A DNA stretch of 64,000 nt from Collybiopsis luxurians FD-317 M1 (Eukaryota > Basidiomycota > Agaricomycetes > Agaricales > Omphalotaceae). The notes beneath the pieces are model-generated. The model searched no databases and had not been told where the DNA came from. It was given only the letters and a program-made list of their open reading frames with translations. The stretch's first letter is position 1. Every line of letters starts with the position of its first letter. The DNA is taken from positions 409,879 to 473,878 of the forward strand of contig KN834777.1 of the NCBI GenBank assembly GCA_000827265.1, written 5' to 3'. Below are positions 56,006 to 64,000 of this stretch, piece by piece. The translations under genes were made by a program, and so were the position numbers.

Positions 56006-58792
56006 ATTTAAGTAACCCATTTTCAAATACCACATTGTTAATCCTTCCTTCTTGAATCTGCTTTATTGTGTCTCGCATGAATTCGTCTTGTTCTGCCTTT
56101 CGGATCCATTCTAATAACAAATCCTCATTCAAAAGCAATGCTGCATTGAGTTGTTCTGGAGGAATCAATATCTGCTCTCTTCCTGCTCTGGCAGAGTCCC
56201 TATCAATTCCTTTCTTTGGGTATACATCTGCTCGTCTCATTAAAGCATCTGGTTTTGCTCCCAAAGTTCCAGGTCTATAAATGATTCAGAAGTTGAATCC
56301 TGATAAAGCCTCTGACCACCTTGCTTGTCTTGCCAACAGCTGTTTGGTAGTTGTAAACCACTGCAAGTTATTGTGATCAGAATAAACTTGGATTTGGAAT
56401 CTCAACCCGTCGCAATAGGCTCTCCAAACTTTAAAACATTCCACAATAGCCAGTAGCTCCTTGTCATAAATATTGTAATTTATTTCTGCTGGTATCATGG
56501 ACCTAGTATGAAAAGCAATTGGATGTATTTCTCCAGTTTTCAGATCCAGCTGAGACAATATTCCTGCTATTGCCCAATCCGATGCATCACATTCCAGAAT
56601 AATTGGAAGTTCTGGGTCGAAATGTCATAGCACCAGGGCATGTGTAAAGGCATTTTTTAATAAATTGAAACACCTTTGACATGACTCGTCCCAATGCCAA
56701 ATGGCATCCTTTCGCAGTAGTGACATTAGGGCTTTCATTATGCCGCTATAATTGTCAATAAATCTGCAATAGAAATTTGCAAAACCCAAGAATGACTGCA
56801 GTTCTTTTATATTCTGTGGAACCAGCCAAGATGTTATGGCTTTGACTTTGGACTGATCCATTGACACCCCTTTGGGATTTATTATTACCCCCAAATATTC
56901 AACTGTGTCGGTATCAAAACTGCATTTTTCTGGTTTTGCATGTAGGTGGTTGTCTCGTAGCCTTTGTAATACCTTTTGGACTTGTTCCTTGTGGGTTTTT
57001 TCATCATCCGAATAAATGAGAATGTTGTCCAAGTAAATAACCATGCATACATCCAGTAAATCATGGAAAATGTTGTTCATAAAAAATTGGAAAGCCGAAG
57101 GGGCATTTGTTAATCCAAAAGGCATGACCAACATTTTGTAGGATCCGTATCACATACGAAACACTGTTTTCCACTTGTGGCCTTCTGCTATTTGGACATT
57201 GTTATATCCTGCTCTCAAATTGAGTTTTGTAAAATATTTTGCCTTTTGTAGTTGGTTGACAAGTGGGCCTATAAGGGGTAAGGGATACCTATTCTTCCTT
57301 GTGATTTGATTTAAGGCCCGATAGTCAACACAAAGCCTTAGGCTTCTGTCCTTCTTTTTTACAAATAGAACTGGAGCCCCAGCAGGCGAGTTGGAGGCTC
57401 TAATAAACCCTTTCCCTAGCGTATCATTGATATAGTCCTTTAGGGCTTTTAGCTCTGTTTCTGACATGTTATAGAGTTTCCCAAAGGGAGGGGCTGAGTT
57501 CCCTTCAGTCTCAATTTTTAAATCGTACGGACAGTGTGGAGGTAAGACCTTTGCCTCTCCTGGGGAGAACATGTTCAAGAAGTCTCGATACTTCTCAGGA
57601 ACATGTTTGAGTATCTCTTCTTCATCTTTTTGAGATTCTCCAGTCTCTGCTTCTGTCAGAAGTTTTTCTGTAATTTCCCTATTTCCTTGAATCAACTTGT
57701 GAGTTGCAGATTTTTCTGTACTAGTGGGGTCATCATTATTCACTTGATTTGAGACTGTGGTGATATGCAGGAAATAGGCAGGTGTCCTGTCTTGTATTAT
57801 AGTGTCCATTGCAGCTGCACTTATGAGACTTACTGCCTTGCCTGGGAGGTTTGGACCCATTCTCCTTTTGACCTTTTTGGGTTTTCCTATCTTCATCCCT
57901 CATTTTGTACATTTTCTCCATTGCTGGAGTGCAGAGGTTTTCGAGATTTTTAATACCCTTGTTGACAGGCCTTGTGGAATAGAATCCTGATGCAATTTTC
58001 CAACTCATTTATATATCCACCTCTGTTTCTGCTTGTATGCTGGCAGTTTTGAACTTCTTTTGTCAATCCTTTCTGCCCAAGCTTTCAATGCTTTCTCGGA
58101 GTAACCATTTCCATTTTCTCCTATATTGTATTTATTTTTCCACCTTTTGAGATCCTTGTTGTAATCATTAGCCCAATTTGTATAAAGCAACCATTCATTG
58201 AATTCCAAAACTGACGAGTCTACATCCACATTTTCTTGTTCATTATAGGCTGATTCGTGTTTCGAGTCAGGGACTGATGGTTCCTGCTTCTCGCTAGTAT
58301 TAAAGTTCCATGTACTGGTGAACGAATCAACTAGTGAAGCTGAAATTCATTCTCTTCCTTGGAATGTCAAAGTCAAATCCTTCCAATTTATTTCAGGATT
58401 GAATTCTTTGAGCCATGGTAAACCTAACACGATAGGAGCTGTTGGGTGTAGTTGGGTTATTAGGAATTCAACTGTTTGAATTGAACCATCAGTGAAGCTG
58501 ATATCCCCTGCTGAAGTTGGCTGTCCATCGAATAATTCAAGTGGAATTGGAGTATCTAAGTTGGAGATATTTTTTGGGAATTTTTCTGCAAGGCTTTTAT
58601 CAATAAAAGAATGAGTTGCGCCCGAATCAATAAGAGTATTATAGCTTAGATTTTCAGAATTGGAGAAGGGAAAATGTGTTGAGATGAGGAATGAGTTGTT
58701 AGAGCAAGACAAAAGACAAGCTGGGGATGTTTTTTCTATTACTGCCCCATGACAGACCGCTTGAGCAGGGTTTTTTGGATTCCAGGTTGCTC

Positions 58793-61700
58793 TCAGTGTG
58801 TCTCTGGAATCCCCTCCGCTTTTCCCAAGTCATTTTCTATCTTGACATTCCAAATCTCGTTGTTAGATGGGTCCCCTTCTAGAGTGAAGGTTGCAGCCCT
58901 CAACTGGTCACTTCATTGATTATTTATACTTGAAGTTCCATTTTTTGGAGGGTCCCAATTCTCCCAATTCTTGCAATCTTTACCAATATGGTCTGATCCA
59001 CCACAATTATAACAGAGTCCCAGTTTACAACATCGACAGAACTCTTCAACTTGCTCAGGGGTTCTGGCGGCTCGAATTGCCTGTAGGAATTCTTCATCTC
59101 CTGGGTTTTTTGAGACTCCGTCGTTTCCTCCCTGATTTTCTAAGCCTTCTCCACTATTTCCATTCCGACTCGAGGCACTCGCAAAGTCCTCAGATTGTCC
59201 ATATACCGTACCACTAATATTGTCCAAATTTACATTACTATCCCAAGCTGCAGCTCCTCTTTGTTGATTGGTCCAATTACCTTGATTCCTACCTTGTTGA
59301 CCCCCTGCTTGCTGGGCATTATTATTATTGGATCCTTGTTGCAGGTTAGAGTTTTGAGGATTCAATGGGGCCATAGGATTATACATCCCGAAACCAGAAT
59401 TTCCTCCACAAGAATGAGCTGCATTGGTTGCACGAATTGAATTGTCCAACTCCTGGAATCACTGTACCCACTGTGGATAATTCTGTGGGGGATGAGTTTG
59501 AGCCGCTACTGTAATGTCGAGACTCCTTGTTACTGCCCCTCAGAGCATTGCTACTAATGCCGTGTCATTGTATCTCATCTTGAACACATACTCCTGGAAT
59601 CAAATAATAAATGTTGCAAATGATTCATTGTCCATCTGCTTGATCCAGGCCAATTTCACCTGTGTGTCTTGTGCAGGATCAAATAATCTGAAATACGACA
59701 TAAACTCTGCGACAAAGTCAATCCAAGTACAGAGAGCAGGGACAGGGATTCCAGCCTCTTCCTATTTCAGCAAATTATCATAGTGAGTAGCTGCTGCCCC
59801 TGTCAGATACGATACAGCAAAACCAATTTTATCTGAGTCATTCTCATAGATAGTAGGTTTGGCCATGAAAGTGCGGCTGACTTGTGAGAGGAAAGGTTCC
59901 CATTTCCACCTATCGGAACCATTGAAAGGGTCAGGTTTTTTGACATCGAGTTTTGCTTCCTTATTTAATCAATCTTTTTGCTGATCGAATTCCGGAATCT
60001 GACTCGCGTCTCATCCTGCAGGACCCAATTCTCCTCTCTCGCCTCTGGGGCCTTGTACAGCTACCCATCCATTTGCCAGGTGCCAATATGCATTGTGATT
60101 TGACCCCCAATTGTCAGGATTGTCAGGTGGTCCTCCTGGACTACCTGGTCCTCCTGGTCCCCCCAGTCCCCCTGGTCTGCCACCCCCAGATCCCCCTCTA
60201 AAACTGCCATTTCTACTAACTCTTTCTCTTTCCAAATTTCCATCACTAATTCCTCCTGTCTGCATGACTCCTCCATACGGAGGTCCTCCTGGAGCTCCTG
60301 CTACTCCATACCCCCTGTAGGTACTGGCATGATTCGAGTAGTCATACGTCAGCTCAGCTATGTAGGGTCTATACTCTTGAGTCCCTGATCTCCAATATTG
60401 ATCAGCTGGAACTCTTGCCGGTTCTTGCTGTGTTGACACGATAGGGTGATAATCATTTGTTACTTGCCCCAGTGATCTATGTGGGATTGCAGGTATCGAG
60501 TCAGAATTTCTGGCAGTCGGGTGGATGTATTGCCTAGGGGCAGCTGTAAATACAGGTGGAGTGAATCCTGCAGCCTGAGGAGCAGTTTCCACAACTACTG
60601 GTGGTGGGACATGCACTGTCTGTTGAATGACAGGCTGTTGAGGGAGGACTTCCAAGGCTCTTGGTGGTTGGGAAATCTGGCGACTCAATTCCCTAGTGAA
60701 AGGATTAACCACTTTCCCTATACCCTTTACATTTTGTAGGGGAGTGAATTTCTTTTTCTCTAATGGGGGCATTGGGTGATGAGTCTCGAGAGCTGAAGGG
60801 TGAAGCTGGTCTTTGGAAAATGAGAAGTCCCAGTCATCTCAACTTCTCATGAAGTTAAATCCTTCATTCTTGAATTCATTCCTTTCCCCTGAAGGTGGGG
60901 CATATGCCATATTCCACTGTTTTACCTGACTTGGTTCCAACTTTTCCCATTGGTTTTGCTGTTCACCGACTCGGGCTGTGTTTCCAGGATCTGAATATTG
61001 AGACGAGAAAGGAATTCCTGGTCCAGTAGTGTTTGGGGAATTTACCAAACCCCTGGCATTCCAACTGGGTCCTTCCAAGCAATTATTCTCATGGAAAGCT
61101 TCAGGTGTTTCTCTCCTATGGTAAGTCAGACCATCAGTCCTGAATCCTAAATGATTCAGCCATAAAGAGCATCCCAAATCAGGCTCTGTCACTGTTTGTT
61201 CAGGATATTGGCCCACAGGGTGAGTTTCATTAGCAAAATGAGTCATCGATACAGCATACTTGTCTTGGGCAGCCCATCTTTCCAATTGTAGAGCTGCATC
61301 AAGAGGAATTTCTCCTCCAATATGTACTTTTGAGCTTCCAGCTTGCAAATGTTCTGCTCTAGGAGAGAAAATCTCCTGCTTGGTTTGGGTTTTGAGGCTC
61401 ATATGAGGATCCCCTGTGGTCTTAGCAGCTTCTGGCTCATCTGTCACTGATTCCACCTGGGCTTTTATTACCCAGGAGCCTCCCATGTCCCCATGGATTC
61501 TCTCCTTGTACTGCTTCGCTAGGCAAATATCCTTGTCTTGAGGATTTATTGCACTCATCAGCGTGTCACTGGCATTTTGCAATGCCAAATGTCTCGCAGT
61601 TCTTTCTGAGAAGAATTCATTCTCCTCCCTTCGAGCCTTTCCTGAGGAGGATTTGAGTTCCCAAACCCTGTCAGCTGTCCTCACCTGGTGTTCACCCCTT

Positions 61701-63280
61701 TCTTCAGGTACTATTAGTAGCCTGCAGTCCAGTTCAGTGGGTGGAAGTCATCTCGACTCTTCCAGATCCTCATAGCTTGGAGTATTAGTATTTCCCATAG
61801 ATTTACAATACTCCTTTGCCACCTGAGCTATTTTCTGCTGGTCCCAAAATTGACTTGTATAACTGTAACCCCCAATAAGGTCATCTGCTCTCGCAGATCA
61901 TCCTTGTTCCACTTTATCTAATAGTGATAATGTAGGAGAGTTCAGCGTTTTCCTCTCTTCGTTATCCACTATTGTATTGAGCAGAAAATCAATTTGCAAT
62001 TTTTGTATTGACTTGAGACACCTCATGGTGGCCTCATTCACCATTTCCATTTGTTCGGGATCCATAATCAGCTGTGATAGCCATAGGGCTCCTTCATATA
62101 CTTCTTTCAACTGGAATATTTCATTATTTATCCCATTAGGTAATTGGGAAGGTCGTTGCATTAGATGTTTTTGAAAATAGGCAGCTAGTACCCAGAAATT
62201 GTCCGTCGTTTCTGGGTCTCGACCATTAATAATTTGAATATAATATCGCATTGCCTTTATTAATTCAAAACATGTGCATTGATTGATTTGAAGTAAATCA
62301 ACCAATTGATGTGTTAATTCTGTTGATGGTATGACACGAACATTCTGATAGGGAGGGGACATTAAGGAACTCTCACAGTTCCAATTCTGTGTCTCCTTCA
62401 CGAATTCTTCTGTCATTGGAGGAGCAGGTAATGGACTGCTTTGCTCCAGCGATGAGACGGTTCTTCTACCTATATCAGGGATTGGGCTCAACAATCCCTG
62501 AGCCTGTATTGCATCACTTTCTACTATCGGAGTAGACCATTTTAAATTGAACAGAGACTGTGGGCCCCTTAATGAGAGTGGACCCAACGAGTATAACCCC
62601 CAACTTGTCTCTCATTCTGATTGTTGCAATGCAAATTTAGATTCTTCTTCTCTTGGTGTGAGAGGAAGTGGACATCTGATATGTTCTAATGGGGAGATGA
62701 CCTTGCGTCTTGCCCCTATAGATGTATATTGTGTTGTTGGAGATATGCCAATATCTTCATAATAATCCTCATTCTCAGGATGAGTTGGTGTGTGGAAGGG
62801 GCATGTTGAGCTGACTCCCACACTAAAGCCTTGAGGATCTTCCGGGGAACAAGTTAATTCCAATAAATGAATTGTTTCTTGTTCCCTTCCTTTTTTGGGT
62901 GTTATTGGGGCACTTTGTGTTGGCCTCATGGCTAGCCTCGAGTCAGCTCTAGCTGCCATATGATATGGCTGACCTCGCTGGGAGTGACTTGAAACATATG
63001 GTGTTGAGACCAGGTGTCCCGGAACATGAGGAGACCTGTGTTCGACAGGATTTTCCAGGTCAAACAGGTTTCTGTCATTATGTTCCAAAATTTCCCCTGT
63101 TCTTGAGGGTATGGCACCTCTCACAGGTGCTGATGAAACTGAGCAGTCGTCCAGTGTAGAATCTCCATGTCGCTCCTCTCTTCTCTGGAACCTTGTAGCT
63201 CTCACTGCTCTTTGGTGTTCTTGTTCTTGATGCTGTCTTTCTTGTTCACTTACAAAACGTTTCGCAGGTTCCCCAGACAT
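58793..63280 (-). pseudogene. gag: very long, with capsid and CCHC knuckle (inactivated)
   Basis: One minus-strand frame (MSGEPAKRFVSEQERQHQEQ at 63280) runs to a TGA at 58793-58795, interrupted mainly by TGA codons where CGA would fit, plus one TAG. The capsid domain lies at about 59480-59960 (PDPFNGSDRWKWEPFLSQ, KIGFAVSYLTGAAATHYDN). The nucleocapsid has a knuckle CYNCGGSDHIGKDC (about 59000). Ahead of the capsid is an unusual ~1,100-residue extension. It contains Pro/Gln/Glu-rich regions, a helical part (about 61900-62400) and a collagen-like Gly-Pro region (GGPGGPGSPGGPP, GPRGERGELGPAG; about 60010-60180). Gag of Ty3/Gypsy elements is usually a few hundred residues. Confidence 0.85.
58820..58826 (-). 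promoter_or_regulatory. Candidate -1 ribosomal frameshift heptamer G GGA AAA
   Basis: On the minus strand the gag frame reads GAC TTG GGA AAA GCG, so the heptamer G GGA AAA is in the exact X XXY YYZ phase. A -1 slip here leaves the gag frame, which stops eight codons later at TGA, and enters the pol frame. That frame then stays open through DSRDTLRATWNPKNPAQAV into the protease. A stimulatory downstream structure was not evaluated. Confidence 0.7.
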
Positions 63281-63308
63281 CTCGGTGATGGAGAGAATGC
63301 TGTTATTT

Positions 63309-64000
63309 TGTTAGGACCTTTACTACCTTTGTTGTTAGAAGCTTGTAGCAGGTTCAGTGAATAGAAAGTAATTTATTATACCACAGCCGAGACAGAATAC
63401 GCGATGGGGAGTCGCTACATATGACAAGTGATCAAGTCCTGTACGGTTTGAGTATTTGATATAGAGGAATGATCCTTGAGTGTCAAATAACAAATCTAGT
63501 AGCTCAGTGCAACTAGAAGTTGTATATCGAAAGAACTCATTAAGATGGTATTAACAAGGGTTGACTTGGGAGGTTTGTGACTCGGTCTCTGTTTACCCTA
63601 CGAGATGGAATATTTGAAAGGCTATGGCAGTCAAATAGTCTTGTCGATTGGTTCAACAAGTGAGAAGTGGATATACCAGTGACTTGGTGTCAATGGGGTT
63701 TGCTCGACTCAGTGTTAAGCAGAATAATATTATAGACTAGTGAACAAGAGAACAGAAACAACACAGATCAAGATAGTTCAGGTAATAACAGCATTAGCAT
63801 GAGAGATGTAGGTACAAGGCTTTTATACTCTGCAGGAAGACATGTGGTCTTGTGAATAGACATTTGGAATGAGCAACTGGTTAGTTCGCCTCGCAAAATG
63901 TGTGTCAGATTTGGAGAGCTGAATTGATTGGTAAGACTATTATTGAGTCGTGGGGTGAGTGTACTGGTTGGAAAGAGCGGAAAAAATAGCGTAGGGCATA
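63309..64000 (-). repeat. Right LTR (5' LTR of the element), cut by the window edge
   Basis: Same 695-bp LTR as 50292-50986; the terminal ACA would fall at 64001-64003. It would be expected to carry the promoter for minus-strand transcription. Confidence 0.93.

Larger units (their letters stand above)
54548..58826 (-). pseudogene. pol: protease, RT, RNase H, integrase, chromodomain (inactivated)
   Basis: Domains in order from the right: aspartic protease (TLIDSGATHSFID, about 58630); reverse transcriptase with [18 protein letters not shown] and VMPFGLTNAPSAF; RNase H (YDKELLAIVECF, DHNNLQWF). Then come a zinc-binding HHYVQSCHTC, integrase core (VVVDRLTKQA, DQGSLFISQFW, HPQMDGQTERTNQ), and a chromodomain (EPEYEVESI, IQYLIKWKGYDEESW; 54660-54810). 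The RT active site reads YLDN rather than YLDD. Stops at about 58344, 58003, 57903, 57148 and 56626 are TGA in places where CGA is expected. A triplicated 26-bp unit (55926-56005) shifts the frame before the integrase. Upstream it is in the -1 frame relative to gag. Confidence 0.92.
50292..64000 (-). mobile_element. Giant Ty3/Gypsy chromovirus LTR retrotransposon (~13.7 kb), minus orientation
   Basis: Bounded by 695-bp LTRs beginning TGTTA and ending TAACA; the right LTR lacks its last three bases because the window ends. Gag, protease, reverse transcriptase, RNase H, integrase and chromodomain follow in Ty3/Gypsy order on the minus strand, so the 5' LTR is on the right. The element is large because of a ~1,450-codon Gag and an extra ~3.3 kb between pol and the 3' LTR that carries two antisense genes. 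Next to the 3' LTR is a G8 run on the minus strand, a candidate polypurine tract (about 50990-50998). The primer-binding site after the right LTR is not an obvious tRNA match. Coding frames are broken, so it is not autonomous now. Confidence 0.93.

Noticed and set aside
58005..58229. Separate small gene between protease and RT
   Set aside because: It is in the pol frame and bounded by TGA codons that replace CGA; it is the protease-RT linker.

Overview
The window looks like nuclear DNA of a filamentous basidiomycete, probably an Agaricomycete (mushroom-forming fungus). Protein-coding genes are split by many 45-100 bp GT-AG introns. The gene families fit: a UstYa-like protein, DUF6533-type seven-helix proteins, an NB-ARC/TPR NLR-like receptor, a Ty3/Gypsy chromovirus and a Helitron relic. 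There is no operon structure and no bacterial signal. All assignments come from reading the sequence; no database search was run.

Layout. 0.3-7.0 kb (+): a six-exon UstYa-like gene, a many-exon Kar5/Tht1-like nuclear-fusion gene, and a single-pass membrane protein with a Ser/Thr-rich ectodomain. 7.1-12.4 kb: a transposon graveyard that is AT-rich and nearly free of CG. It holds a MITE with long inverted arms, two members (A, B) of a TIR family ending CATCAGGAAAA, and a Helitron helicase remnant. 12.4-27.7 kb: two copies of a ~3 kb block carrying a DUF6533-like seven-helix gene (-), separated by another seven-helix gene (+), a peroxisomal acyl-CoA oxidase (-) and a P-loop kinase-like gene (+). 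27.7-29.7 kb: a third TIR element (C) filled with pyrimidine and purine tracts. 31.6-35.4 kb (-): an intact 1235-residue NLR-like gene with 17 near-identical 42-residue TPR units. 35.4-41 kb: mostly gene-poor, with a tRNA-like SINE head, a short telomere-like run and a perfect hairpin. 41.0-48.7 kb: a two-module beta-sandwich-like protein (+), ornithine carbamoyltransferase (+), and a tandem duplication carrying two unknown ~206-residue proteins (-).

50.3 kb to the window end: a ~13.7 kb Ty3/Gypsy chromovirus in minus orientation, inserted into another transposon-like gene. The right LTR loses only its last three bases at the window edge. The element has an oversized Gag, a G GGA AAA heptamer in exactly the right phase to move ribosomes -1 from gag to pol, and two intron-containing genes in antisense orientation between pol and the 3' LTR. 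Its reading frames are broken almost only by CGA-to-TGA changes, and about 30 of 32 LTR-LTR differences are CG/TG/CA changes. This points to cytosine methylation and deamination. The same CG depletion covers the NLR gene, which nevertheless remains open.

The housekeeping genes (acyl-CoA oxidase, ornithine carbamoyltransferase, Kar5-like) have no evident functional link to one another. The main story is a transposon- and duplication-rich region with dispersed genes, one candidate self/non-self recognition receptor, and an unusually organised retrotransposon.
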